NCBI GenBank assembly: GCA_018266775.1
Contig: JAFDZS010000001.1
Location: 685,190-749,189, forward strand
DNA length: 64,000 bases
Direction of reading: 5' to 3'
Source of the DNA: Bacteroidota bacterium
GTDB lineage: Bacteria > Bacteroidota > Bacteroidia > Chitinophagales > Chitinophagaceae
A program made the translations under genes and the position numbers. The notes below the pieces were generated by a model. That model saw nothing but the letters and a program-made list of their open reading frames with translations. It searched no databases and was not told the DNA's origin. Shown here in pieces: positions 27,604 to 36,228 of the stretch; position 1 is the stretch's first letter; each line of letters starts with the position of its first letter.

Positions 27604-28371
27604 GTGAACGATAAAGTAGAAAGTATCGTCAACAGTGAGGCAGCCATAGCGTCCCGCCTGCAACAGATCATCAGTAAAAAATTGAACCACCACTATACAT
27701 ATTTCCTCATCCTTGCTGCATCTCTTGCAGGGCCACTCGCATTGAGCTTCGATAAAAAAGTAGCCTTTTATAAAAAATGGACATATCTTTTCAAAGCCTT
27801 ATTGCTGCCTGCGTTGCTCTATATTGTTTGGGATATTTATTTTACATCAAAAGAGGTATGGTCTTTTAATAAGCAATATATTACCGGCATAAAATTGTTC
27901 AATCTCCCTATTGAAGAAGTGCTTTTCTTTTTTGTTGTTCCTTATTGCTGTGTGTTTATTTATGAATGTGTACGTTGTTATTTTCCGGCATTAAAAAGTA
28001 ATAAAACTGCAGACAGGTTGCTTATTAGTATAGGAGTGGTTTTAGGAATTACAGGGCTGATCTTTTTTAACAGGATGTACACTTCATGGACATTCATCCT
28101 TACCGGATTTTTTATTGCCCTGTTATATTCTGCGTATAAATTTTTTCCAGGGTTTAATGCCACTGCTTTCCTTGCAGCTTACGTTATCATGCTTATTCCT
28201 TTTTTAATAGTAAACGGTTTTCTTACCGCAATCCCGGTTGTACTATATAACCAGGATGAAAACCTGCACATCAGGATATTCACAATCCCATTTGAAGATG
28301 TGTTTTACGGCATGCTGCTGATACTAATGACGATTGCGCCCTACGAAAAATTGCGACAGAAAAAAGTGTAA
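27604..28371 (+). CDS. Lycopene cyclase-domain protein (CrtYcd-like)
   Basis: A 255-residue membrane protein with two tandem lycopene cyclase domains (each about 95-100 residues, about three helices). The family motif is seen as LFNLPIEEVLFFFVVPYCC in repeat one and TIPFEDVFYGMLLILM in repeat two; PxEE and PxED hold the presumed catalytic acids. It would cyclise lycopene to beta-carotene. Other carotenoid genes (crtB, crtI) are not in the window. The GTG at 27604 is the only upstream start; TTG at 27682 (LNHHYTYFL) would put the start right at the domain. Confidence 0.85.
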   Translation: MNDKVESIVNSEAAIASRLQQIISKKLNHHYTYFLILAASLAGPLALSFDKKVAFYKKWTYLFKALLLPALLYIVWDIYFTSKEVWSFNKQYITGIKLFNLPIEEVLFFFVVPYCCVFIYECVRCYFPALKSNKTADRLLISIGVVLGITGLIFFNRMYTSWTFILTGFFIALLYSAYKFFPGFNATAFLAAYVIMLIPFLIVNGFLTAIPVVLYNQDENLHIRIFTIPFEDVFYGMLLILMTIAPYEKLRQKKV

Positions 28372-28375
28372 TCAA

Positions 28376-29092
28376 TTATTTACCTGCTGCCGCCTCATCT
28401 AAAAACCAACATGTATTTTCTTTTGCTTTTACCTGCGCTGCAGGTAAAGCTGTGCCGCTTTTGGAGAATATTTTTTTTACAATGGCAGATTTATTTGCAC
28501 CACTAACCAGGAAGGCCACATTTTTTGCCCTGTTAATGAAAGGAATGGTAAAGCTGATGCGGTCCATATTTTTTTCCTTCACCCAAACATTTTTCACCCA
28601 GTGCTTTTTTTCAGTAAGCAACGGGCTGCCGGGGAAAACAGAAGCAGTATGTCCTTCTTCGCCTATGCCCAGCAATACCATATCGAACGGATGTGATGTA
28701 CTGATGTATTTCTTTATAGCCGCTTCATATAACAAAGCAGATTGTGCAGGCGTAACTTTTACAGTAGGTATAGCCAGTATGTTTTTTTTAGGAATGGGTA
28801 CATGCAGCAACAACGCTTCATTCGCCATTTTGAAATTACTTTCTTCATGCGTGGGTGGAACAAAACGTTCATCGCCAAATGCAATAACAGTATGCTTCCA
28901 CGGAATGTTATTGTTGTATGGAGCCTGCGCCAGCAATTGAAACAATAATTTGGGTGTACTGCCACCGGATAAAGCAATGGTAAACGTTCCTTTTTCCTGC
29001 ACAGCTTTATTACTTGCTGTAACAATACAATGCGCTGCTGCATGGCTTAAAGCCAACGCATCAGGCCAAATGGTTTTTATTATTGCAGGCAT
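28376..29092 (-). CDS. pgl: 6-phosphogluconolactonase
   Basis: Hydrolyses 6-phosphogluconolactone in the oxidative pentose phosphate pathway. The 238 residues begin MPAIIKTIWPDALALSHAAA. Family motifs are FTIALSGGSTPKLLFQLLA, FGDERFVPPTHEESNFKMANE and MVLLGIGEEGHTASVFPGSP. The ATG at 29092 is preferred to a longer frame that overlaps zwf. It lies 4 bases after the zwf stop and is the last gene of the gnd-zwf-pgl operon. Confidence 0.94.
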   Translation of the reverse strand: MPAIIKTIWPDALALSHAAAHCIVTASNKAVQEKGTFTIALSGGSTPKLLFQLLAQAPYNNNIPWKHTVIAFGDERFVPPTHEESNFKMANEALLLHVPIPKKNILAIPTVKVTPAQSALLYEAAIKKYISTSHPFDMVLLGIGEEGHTASVFPGSPLLTEKKHWVKNVWVKEKNMDRISFTIPFINRAKNVAFLVSGANKSAIVKKIFSKSGTALPAAQVKAKENTCWFLDEAAAGK

Positions 29093-29096
29093 GATT

Positions 29097-30599
29097 TTAT
29101 TTTTTAGGTACCGGTAACACCACCCATTTTTTTGCAAACGGTTTTAATAATTTTGTTGCCGCTTCAGGGCCCCATGTTCCGGCAGCATAATGCAGCACAT
29201 TCTTTTTGGGAAATTTTTTCCAGGCATTGATGATGGGCATCACCACTTTCCATGCAGCTTCCACCTGGTCGCTGCGCATGAACAATGTGGCATCACCATC
29301 CAGCACATCCAGTAATAAAGTTTCATAAGCTTCCGGTGTAGCCTCGGTATAAGATTCTTTATAAGTAAAATCCATTTCCACCGGCTTCAAATGCATCTGT
29401 ACACCGGGAATTTTACTTTCAAACAATAAACTGATTTCCTGGTCGGGCTGAATACTGATGACCAGACGGTTGGCCACCACATCATCTTTAAAAATTTTAT
29501 GTGGTGCATCTTTAAACTGAATCATGATCACCGATGCCTGCTTGGGCAAGCATTTGCCTGTAGCTAAAAAGAATGGCACCCCTTTCCATCGTGTATTGTT
29601 CACGAAAAACTTTCCCGCAATAAATGTTTCTGTGGTGGAAGCAGGTGCAATATTTTCTTCTTCCAGGTAACCTAACTGTGGTTGGTTATTGATGGTGCCG
29701 GCTGTGTATTGGGCACGTACAATATTTTTAAATACATCTGCAGTAGAGAAAGGTTGTATTTTTTTCAGTACTGCCACCTTTGCATTGCGGATGCATTCCG
29801 CATCATACTTTTGCGGACATTCCATCGCTACCAGGCACATCAATTGCAGCAGATGATTTTGTACCATGTCGCGAAGTGCACCGCTGCTGTCGTAATATCC
29901 ACCACGTTTGCCCACGCTTACCTGTTCACTTAAAGAAATCTGTACATGATCAATATATTGATTATTCCAAACCGGCGAGAAAACAGTATTGGCAAAACGG
30001 AACGCCATAATGTTCTGCACGGTTTCTTTACCGAGATAATGATCGATACGGTAGAGTTGTTTTTCTGAAAAACGTTTTTGTAAAAATGCATTGAGCTTTT
30101 TTGCAGAAGCCAAATCAGTGCCGAAGGGTTTTTCCACTACAATCCTGTCCAGCTTTACCTGGTTGCAGATTTTGTTTTTATACAAACCTTCCGCAGTGGC
30201 TTCAATAAATTGCGGTGCAATGGCAAAGTAGAAAGTACGCAGGCAACGTTGTTTATTTTTTTTATCAAAAGCATCCAAATGTTCTTTGAGTGTAATGAAA
30301 GTGCTGTTCTCTAAAAAATTTCCCTGTTGGTAAAAAATATTATTGCTGAATATTTTCCAGTTATTGTCATCCGGTTTTCCTGTTCTTGAAAATGAAGTAA
30401 TGCCATCAAACAGGTCATGTTTGAACTGTTCATTGGTATCTTCATTTCTGCCAATTAAATAAATGGCAAAGTTGGCAGGTAAGTGTTTACTCAAAAAAAG
30501 ATTATAAAATGCGGGAATGAGTTTGCGTTTGGTTAAATCTCCGGTGCCGCCAAAAATTATAATTGCCGCCGGTTGTTGTATAGTGCTGTGCTTTGCCAT
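29097..30599 (-). CDS. zwf: Glucose-6-phosphate 1-dehydrogenase
   Basis: Oxidises glucose 6-phosphate with NADP to 6-phosphogluconolactone. The 500 residues show the Rossmann start IIIFGGTGDLTKRKLIPAFY, the catalytic RIDHYLGKETVQNIMAFRFA and the substrate-binding EKPFGTDLASAKKLN. Length is normal for the family (about 490). It is the middle gene of the gnd-zwf-pgl set, which keeps the three oxidative steps of the pathway together. Confidence 0.96.
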   Translation of the reverse strand: MAKHSTIQQPAAIIIFGGTGDLTKRKLIPAFYNLFLSKHLPANFAIYLIGRNEDTNEQFKHDLFDGITSFSRTGKPDDNNWKIFSNNIFYQQGNFLENSTFITLKEHLDAFDKKNKQRCLRTFYFAIAPQFIEATAEGLYKNKICNQVKLDRIVVEKPFGTDLASAKKLNAFLQKRFSEKQLYRIDHYLGKETVQNIMAFRFANTVFSPVWNNQYIDHVQISLSEQVSVGKRGGYYDSSGALRDMVQNHLLQLMCLVAMECPQKYDAECIRNAKVAVLKKIQPFSTADVFKNIVRAQYTAGTINNQPQLGYLEEENIAPASTTETFIAGKFFVNNTRWKGVPFFLATGKCLPKQASVIMIQFKDAPHKIFKDDVVANRLVISIQPDQEISLLFESKIPGVQMHLKPVEMDFTYKESYTEATPEAYETLLLDVLDGDATLFMRSDQVEAAWKVVMPIINAWKKFPKKNVLHYAAGTWGPEAATKLLKPFAKKWVVLPVPKK

Positions 30600-30675
30600 A
30601 TTCTATTTTTTGCTATGCTGTTTATTTTTAGTAACGGATTTCGTGATTTTAATTTGTGTTAACATCTCCTTTAAA

Positions 30676-32079
30676 TTAATCCCATTGGGTATGAAAACTT
30701 CCTTCTTTATCGGTACGTTCATAAGTATGTGCACCAAAGAAATCACGTTGCGCCTGTATCAGGTTAGATGATGATCGCCCGGTACTGAACATATCAAAAT
30801 ATTGCAGGCTGCTGCTGAGGCATGCGGTGCCAATGCCGTTGTTCATCGCACACTGTAGCACGGCTGTTACTGCAGAACGGTTATTTTGCAGTTGCGTATA
30901 AAAACTTTCATCCAGCAATAAATTGCTGCTGCCTTTATTTTGTAAGTACGCTTTGCGGATGTCGTTCAGTAAAACAGAACGGATGATACAGCCACCTTTC
31001 CAGATACGCACCACTTCAGCTAAATCAATTTGATATTGATATACTTCAGATGCTTTGTGCAATAAATGTAAACCCTGTATATAACTGAGTGTAATGCCAA
31101 AACTCAATGCATCGTGCAATTGATGTATTAAAGCAGCTTTGTCTGTTGTTGTTTCAGCAACTGTTTTTTTATACTGTTCAATTTGTACCCGTTCATTTTT
31201 GTACACAGAAATATCTCTTGCAGTAACGGCATCGTTAATAGTAGGCGTGGGTACGTGCAGTTCCAGGGCGCTGTTGCTGGTCCACATACCGGTGCCTTTT
31301 TGCCCGGCCCGGTCCAGTATCACATCCACCAGTCTCCTGTTTTTGTCCACATCATCCGGTTGCAGAAATACTTTTGCTGTGATCTCAATTAGAAAAGATT
31401 GCAACGGGCCTTTATCCCATTGCGCAAACAGTTCATGCAGTTCATCGTTGTTTAGTCCGGCAACATTTTTTAACAGGGCATACACTTCGCTGATCAGTTG
31501 CATAATCGCATATTCAATGCCGTTATGCACCATTTTGGTGTAATGCCCGGCGCTGCCGTTGCCTATAAAAGTTACGCAGGGTCCTTCATCACTTTGTGCG
31601 GCAATCTTTTCCAGTATGGGTTGTAATTCTGCATAACCAGTGGCATTGCCGCCCGGCATCATACTGGGACCAAACCGGGCACCTTCTTCACCACCGCTTA
31701 CACCCATGCCGGTAAAGTGAATGCCGGTGTTTTGCAGCCGGGCAATTCTTGCATCCGTATCAGTATAATGTGAATTGCCTCCATCAATTAAGATGTCGCC
31801 GGGTTGCAGCAGCGGACTGATCTCATCAATTACTGCATCAACAATTTTCCCAGCGGGCACCAGCATCATAATACGGCGGGGCGTTTCCAGGCTGTCCACA
31901 AATTCTTTCATGGTGCCCGCTGCTATAACGGGTTTGCCTGCACCTTCTTCCAGTAATCGTTTTTGCTGATCGGTATTTCTGTCATAGCCACATGCGGCAA
32001 TGCCATGATCAGCAATGTTGAGTAACAAATTTCTGCCCATCGTTCCCAAACCGATCATTCCAAATTGCGCTTTTTGCAT
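30676..32079 (-). CDS. gnd: 6-phosphogluconate dehydrogenase, decarboxylating
   Basis: Converts 6-phosphogluconate to ribulose 5-phosphate with NADP. The 467 residues start MQKAQFGMIGLGTMGRNLLL, the NADP-binding fold. The catalytic region shows GVSGGEEGARFGPSMMPGG and KMVHNGIEYAIMQLISEVY, and the C-terminal domain has LDRAGQKGTGMWT. The C-terminus ends RTDKEGSFHTQWD as usual. It is the first gene of the operon, 76 bases before zwf. The ATG at 32079 fits the family start better than an upstream frame. Confidence 0.96.
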   Translation of the reverse strand: MQKAQFGMIGLGTMGRNLLLNIADHGIAACGYDRNTDQQKRLLEEGAGKPVIAAGTMKEFVDSLETPRRIMMLVPAGKIVDAVIDEISPLLQPGDILIDGGNSHYTDTDARIARLQNTGIHFTGMGVSGGEEGARFGPSMMPGGNATGYAELQPILEKIAAQSDEGPCVTFIGNGSAGHYTKMVHNGIEYAIMQLISEVYALLKNVAGLNNDELHELFAQWDKGPLQSFLIEITAKVFLQPDDVDKNRRLVDVILDRAGQKGTGMWTSNSALELHVPTPTINDAVTARDISVYKNERVQIEQYKKTVAETTTDKAALIHQLHDALSFGITLSYIQGLHLLHKASEVYQYQIDLAEVVRIWKGGCIIRSVLLNDIRKAYLQNKGSSNLLLDESFYTQLQNNRSAVTAVLQCAMNNGIGTACLSSSLQYFDMFSTGRSSSNLIQAQRDFFGAHTYERTDKEGSFHTQWD

Positions 32080-32215
32080 AGTTCTATATTTTATCAATAC
32101 TACAAATTAATAAGTGGCTATGAAGTTACTTTAATGTTATTAAGAATCGGTAACGCTCATAAAAAATATCCGGAATAGAAAATTACATTGTTGTAGATTT
32201 ACAAAAACTTGCAAT

Positions 32216-33133
32216 ATGGATTTTGGACGGGTGCCGGAGAATGAATTGGACCAGGTTGATTTTTCATTGCCACCAGAACCTTCTTTCAATACAACCATTT
32301 TAAGTGGTAAAAAGATAAAGGATGCGAAAGTGTACCTGGGTTGCGCCAAATGGGGGCGTACAGAGTGGGTGGGAAAGATTTACCCGCCTAAAACCAGGGA
32401 AAAAGATTTTCTGAAGCATTATGTACATCATTACAACAGTATTGAACTGAATGCCACACATTATAAAGTATATGGTGAAGGCGCCATTACAAAATGGATT
32501 GCCAATGCAGCAGGTAAAGATTTTAAGTTTTGTCCCAAAATGTACCAGGGCGTAACACACCGCGGCAGCCTGAAAGGAAAACAATTCATCACCAATGAAT
32601 TTTTCAGGGGCATTATTTATTTTAAAGAATTTTTGGGTCCCATATTTGTACAGGTGAGCGATACTTTTTCGCCCAAACGCAAAGAGGAATTATTTGATTT
32701 TTTACGAACGCTGCCCACCGACTTACAGTTCTTCATGGAAGTGCGCCACCCCGACTGGTTTAAAAAAGATGCCATACGGGAAGAGTTGCTTACCACTTTG
32801 CAATCATTGAACATGGGCATTGTGATTACTGATACTGCAGGCAGAAGGGATTGTGCACACATGTACCTTACCATTCCAAAAGTGTTCATCCGTTATGTGG
32901 GCAACAGTTTGCATAAAAGCGATTTCATACGCTGCGATGTGTGGGTACAACGTATGAAACACTGGCTGGACAATGGTTTGGAAGAACTGTATTTTTTCAT
33001 GCACATGCATGACGAAGCCACATCGCCGGAACTAACGGTGTATCTGGCAGACAAGATGAATGCAGAGCTGAGTTTACATTTAATCAAACCTTCATTTATT
33101 GGTAATGAGGGTAAAGCGTTGCCATTATTTTAA
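32216..33133 (+). CDS. DUF72-family protein (YecE-like)
   Basis: A 305-residue protein of the DUF72 family, a TIM-barrel of unknown function. Family features are YLGCAKWGRTEWVGKIYPPK, HYNSIELNATHYKVYGE, FKFCPKMYQGVTHRG and MEVRHPDWF. The C-terminal LEELYFFMHMHDEATSPEL also matches. About 35 N-terminal residues (MDFGRVPENELDQVDFSLPP) precede the domain. It converges on umuC with a 4-base gap. No biochemical role can be given. Confidence 0.88.
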   Translation: MDFGRVPENELDQVDFSLPPEPSFNTTILSGKKIKDAKVYLGCAKWGRTEWVGKIYPPKTREKDFLKHYVHHYNSIELNATHYKVYGEGAITKWIANAAGKDFKFCPKMYQGVTHRGSLKGKQFITNEFFRGIIYFKEFLGPIFVQVSDTFSPKRKEELFDFLRTLPTDLQFFMEVRHPDWFKKDAIREELLTTLQSLNMGIVITDTAGRRDCAHMYLTIPKVFIRYVGNSLHKSDFIRCDVWVQRMKHWLDNGLEELYFFMHMHDEATSPELTVYLADKMNAELSLHLIKPSFIGNEGKALPLF

Positions 33134-33137
33134 CCGC

Positions 33138-34421
33138 TTACTTTACAGTAAACAGTTCTTCCCACCGCGTGGTATAGCGTGGGCTGCGCAGTTCCATGCG
33201 CATCTTCCAGTCGCGGGTGGTACCGCTGGATGCAAACTTCAATACATCATCCCGCTGGCTGAAATTGATATTGTCTATCATTTCCATAAGCATGCGGCCA
33301 TTGTTTTTCTTTTCAGGAACAAAGAGATCTGACTGGATAGAGGTATCCGGAACAATGCCACTGAGCATTACACCAGCCTTTTTATAAATGCGGCCATCTT
33401 CAAACAGATCATCTACCAACTGTACCGCCGGTTTAATTAATTCATGTGTAGATGAAGTGGCTACTGGTAAAGTTACCGAACTGCCAATGTTGGGGCCATG
33501 CCTGAAATAAGTGCTGTGGCTTTCTTCTTTAGGTACTACAAACACACTCACTGTATCGGCTGCACTAAACTGGCGCCGCAATTTTTCAGCAGCCCGTGAT
33601 GTGTAAGTGGCCACGGCTTCCCTGATATCTGCAATATCAGTTACCGGGCTGCCGAACATTCTTGTAGTGGCAATCATTTTTTTTGTGGTGAGTTGTTTAT
33701 CTATTTCTTTAGTGGGCTCGCCACGTAATTCTTTAATGAGCCGTACTCCCACCACGCCGCCTAAAAATTTATGGCCAAACTCGGTGCTGAGTGTACTCAG
33801 CTCTAATGCAGTATGTATATTCCATCCGTATTTTAATTTGGAGGCATACTGGCCACCCACACCCCACACTTCTTCCACCGGTGTTTTGTGCAGGGCTTCG
33901 GTAATTTTTTCTTTCGTATCCAGCACCACCACACATTGCGTGGCCTGTTTATTTTTCTTCGCTAAATGATTGGCTACTTTGGATAATACTTTTGTTGGTG
34001 CAATACCTACCGAAACTTTAATGCCCGTCCAGTCTTCCACCGTTTTCCTGATGTGTAAGCCCAGTTCCTCCATATTTTCTTTTTCAAAACCTTCCAGGTT
34101 TAAAAATGCTTCATCTACAGAATATACTTCCACATTATTTGCACCGAGTAATACACGCAGGGTTTCCATCACCCGCCAACTGAGGTCGCCATATAAATTG
34201 TAGTTGGAAGAAAAAGTGGCTACATTATATTTTTCAATCAGTGGTTTGGCTTTAAAGTATGGGCCGGCCATAGCTACGCCGAGTTTCTTGGCTTCATCGC
34301 TGCGTGAAATAATGCAGCCATCATTATTGCTGAGCACTACAACAGGCTGATGATCCAGGTGTGGTTTGAACAACCTTTCGCAACTGCAATAAAAATTGTT
34401 ACAATCAACAATTGCTTTCAT
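33138..34421 (-). CDS. umuC: Y-family DNA polymerase V catalytic subunit
   Basis: Error-prone translesion polymerase. The 427 residues start MKAIVDCNNFYCSCERLFKP with catalytic Asp 6, and VEVYSVDEAFLNL holds catalytic Asp103 and Glu104. The little-finger domain follows. A beta-clamp binding motif QSDLF is visible near residue 375, which fits recruitment to the replisome. The gene is downstream of umuD on the same strand, but a REP cluster and a transposase gene lie between them. It should work with the UmuD-like protein at 35053. Confidence 0.94.
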   Translation of the reverse strand: MKAIVDCNNFYCSCERLFKPHLDHQPVVVLSNNDGCIISRSDEAKKLGVAMAGPYFKAKPLIEKYNVATFSSNYNLYGDLSWRVMETLRVLLGANNVEVYSVDEAFLNLEGFEKENMEELGLHIRKTVEDWTGIKVSVGIAPTKVLSKVANHLAKKNKQATQCVVVLDTKEKITEALHKTPVEEVWGVGGQYASKLKYGWNIHTALELSTLSTEFGHKFLGGVVGVRLIKELRGEPTKEIDKQLTTKKMIATTRMFGSPVTDIADIREAVATYTSRAAEKLRRQFSAADTVSVFVVPKEESHSTYFRHGPNIGSSVTLPVATSSTHELIKPAVQLVDDLFEDGRIYKKAGVMLSGIVPDTSIQSDLFVPEKKNNGRMLMEMIDNINFSQRDDVLKFASSGTTRDWKMRMELRSPRYTTRWEELFTVK

Positions 34422-34428
34422 GGTGATG

Positions 34429-34578
34429 GGCTAAAGCCCTTTTGTATTTTATTTTTTCTCTCTGGGCTGAAGCCCAGAGCTAGTCATTGAATTGCTCCGG
34501 GCTTGAATTGCTCCGGGTTTGAATTGCTCCGGGTTTGAATTGCTCCGGGTTTGAATTGCTCCGGGCTTCAGCCCGGAG
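34429..34578. repeat. REP cluster: palindromes and five tandem 16-bp half-repeats
   Basis: From left: GGGCT-AA-AGCCC (34429-34440), CTCTGGGCT-GA-AGCCCAGAG (about 34460-34479), then five tandem copies of TTGAATTGCTCCGGGy (34487-34566). The fifth is completed by TTCAGCCCGGAG to give the palindrome CTCCGGGCTTCAGCCCGGAG (34559-34578). The transposase stop codon lies within that last palindrome. This is the REP/BIME arrangement expected around a REP-associated transposase. Confidence 0.8.
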
Positions 34579-35008
34579 AACCCAATATGGCAAAGCCATA
34601 TTTTGTCATAAATTCTTCATACTCCTGCTGGAATGTTTTTTTCGCATGATGCTGCTCCTGGTTTTTGATATACTCCCTTACCGCATTAACACCCGACTCG
34701 CTTACAGAAACAGCAAAATATTCTCCCTGCCATGCAAAGGGTTCCGGGCACAGCTTGTTTTTATTAATCCAGAAAGAACTTTCTCCCTTTATTAATTGCA
34801 CAAGGCTAGCGATAGTTTGGTCTGCATTTAATGAGATCAAACAATGTACATGATCGGGATAACCATTCACAAAATCAATGTGAATACCTTTGGTCATACC
34901 ATTTTCCCTGATATGGGTAAATACTTTTTGCCGGATGTCTTTTGTCAACAGCGGCGCCCTGTTCTTTGTACTCCAAACCAGGTGAATCCAAATTTTAATG
35001 AAAGGCAT
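34568..35008 (-). CDS. REP-associated tyrosine transposase (RAYT, Y1/IS200-like)
   Basis: A 146-residue HUH-type Y1 transposase-like protein. It starts MPFIKIWIHLVWSTKNRAPLL, has the HUH metal site in YPDHVHCLISL (His53, His55) and the catalytic Tyr113 in AVREYIKNQEQHH. RAYTs are domesticated single-copy relatives of IS200 TnpA that act on REP palindromes. The TGA stop lies inside the adjacent REP palindrome. The gene sits between umuD and umuC, with 44 bases from the umuD stop, as if it had landed in the umuDC operon without blocking it. Confidence 0.9.
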   Translation of the reverse strand: MPFIKIWIHLVWSTKNRAPLLTKDIRQKVFTHIRENGMTKGIHIDFVNGYPDHVHCLISLNADQTIASLVQLIKGESSFWINKNKLCPEPFAWQGEYFAVSVSESGVNAVREYIKNQEQHHAKKTFQQEYEEFMTKYGFAILGSPG

Positions 35009-35052
35009 AATGATATTTTTAAAACCATAAATACTCTTTACACGGGTTTTTA

Positions 35053-35484
35053 TTATATGCCCCTGATAATATAAGTAACCACGCCCCATATCTTGCAATC
35101 GCTGTACTCACCCACTTCAATGGGAGAGAGTTTGGGCGTTTCCGGGATCAACCGCAATGCATTCAATGTTTTTTCATAACGCCTGATGAGCATTTCACCA
35201 TCAATAACAGCAATCACAATTTTTCCGTTAAGGGGTTTAATGCTGCGGTCAACAATAGCAATATCGCCATCAAATATGCCGGCATTGATCATGCTGCTGC
35301 CACTCACCCGCATAAAAAAAGTAGCCGGTTTATTGCGTACCAGCTGTTCATTCAGGTCAATACCCCTTTCGGCATAATCATCTGCCGCGGCACCAAAGCC
35401 GGTGGCATTGGCGGTTGAAACCTGCTGCTGGTTAAACCGCTTGGTACCATTATAACTGCTGCTGAAAAATTTTTCCACTTCCAT
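35053..35484 (-). CDS. umuD: UmuD-like S24 self-cleaving protein with Lys-to-Arg at the catalytic dyad
   Basis: Partner of the umuC-type polymerase. The 143 residues match UmuD from about residue 28: TGFGAAADDYAERGIDLNEQ aligns with the E. coli CGFPSPAADYVEQRIDLN, so the cleavage site would be Thr28-Gly29. The nucleophile is Ser64 in VSGSSMINAGIFDGD. Where E. coli has the dyad Lys (DGEFTVKK), this protein has DGEMLIRR, so Arg101 replaces it. The IIRGI C-terminus is normal. The promoter region carries three palindromic operators. Function of the Arg variant in self-cleavage is uncertain. Confidence 0.88.
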   Translation of the reverse strand: MEVEKFFSSSYNGTKRFNQQQVSTANATGFGAAADDYAERGIDLNEQLVRNKPATFFMRVSGSSMINAGIFDGDIAIVDRSIKPLNGKIVIAVIDGEMLIRRYEKTLNALRLIPETPKLSPIEVGEYSDCKIWGVVTYIIRGI

Positions 35485-35504
35485 ATAAAATAAAATTTTG
35501 TTTC

Positions 35505-35555
35505 ACTAAATTATTTAGTAAATTTATGCTAAAATAATTAGCTAACAAATTTAGC
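35505..35555. promoter_or_regulatory. Three-copy palindromic operator (CTAA-N5-TTAG)
   Basis: Three 15-bp palindromes occur in the 91-base divergent gap: ACTAA-ATTAT-TTAGT (35505-35519), GCTAA-AATAA-TTAGC (35528-35542) and GCTAA-CAAAT-TTAGC (35541-35555). Copies two and three share two bases; centres are 23 and 13 bases apart. The position between umuD and the 2'-5' RNA ligase-like gene suggests control of both. The regulator is not known; a LexA-like or S24-type repressor is one possibility. Confidence 0.7.
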
Positions 35556-35575
35556 AGCCAAAAATATTTTTAGCC

Positions 35576-36190
35576 ATGAAAGATTTAACACAAGCCATAC
35601 CCGGCTACAGGGTATATGAATACCTGCTGGTATTGAATCCGCATGAAGAATTGCGGCAGAAGATCATGCATGTGAAAAATGAATTCTATGAAAAATACCA
35701 GGCAGAAACCGCCCGGTGGGGCAAGCCGCACATTACACTCGTAAACTTTGTGCAGTACGGGCTGATGGAAGACCGCATCATCAATCATTTAAAAACCATT
35801 GCCATGGGTTTTCATCCTGTAAAAGTAGAGTTGAAAGATTACGGCAGTTTTCCCAGTCATACCATTTACATCAACATCACCAGCAAATTGCCCATACAAA
35901 GTTTGGTAAAGCAGGTGCGTACGGAAACGCAGCGGCTGATGAAACTGAATGAAGACAATAAGCCCCATTTTATTCTGGAGCCGCATCTTACCATTGCCCG
36001 CAAACTGCAGCCCTGGCAATATGAAAAAGGATGGCTGGAATACAGTCACCGCCATTTTACCGGAAGGTTTATTGCCGATGCTATGCTGCTGCTGAAAAGA
36101 CCGGCAGGCGAATTAAAATACGAGATCATACAGCGCTTCGAATTTCAAAACTTACCCGTAGCGGTGAAGCAGGGAGATTTGTTTGTGTGA
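35576..36190 (+). CDS. 2'-5' RNA ligase-superfamily protein (2H phosphoesterase, LigT-like)
   Basis: A 204-residue protein with the two HxT/S motifs of the 2H phosphoesterase fold: WGKPHITLVNFVQY (about residue 45) and LEPHLTIARKLQPWQ (about 137). Such proteins hydrolyse or ligate 2',5' or 2',3'-cyclic phosphate bonds in RNA. It is divergent from umuD and shares the operator region with it, so it may be damage-induced. It is also near, though not adjacent to, the RtcB RNA-repair island. Confidence 0.8.
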   Translation: MKDLTQAIPGYRVYEYLLVLNPHEELRQKIMHVKNEFYEKYQAETARWGKPHITLVNFVQYGLMEDRIINHLKTIAMGFHPVKVELKDYGSFPSHTIYINITSKLPIQSLVKQVRTETQRLMKLNEDNKPHFILEPHLTIARKLQPWQYEKGWLEYSHRHFTGRFIADAMLLLKRPAGELKYEIIQRFEFQNLPVAVKQGDLFV

Positions 36191-36228
36191 GTTTGGTTAA
36201 TTGGGTTATTGGTTAATTAGTTTATTAG

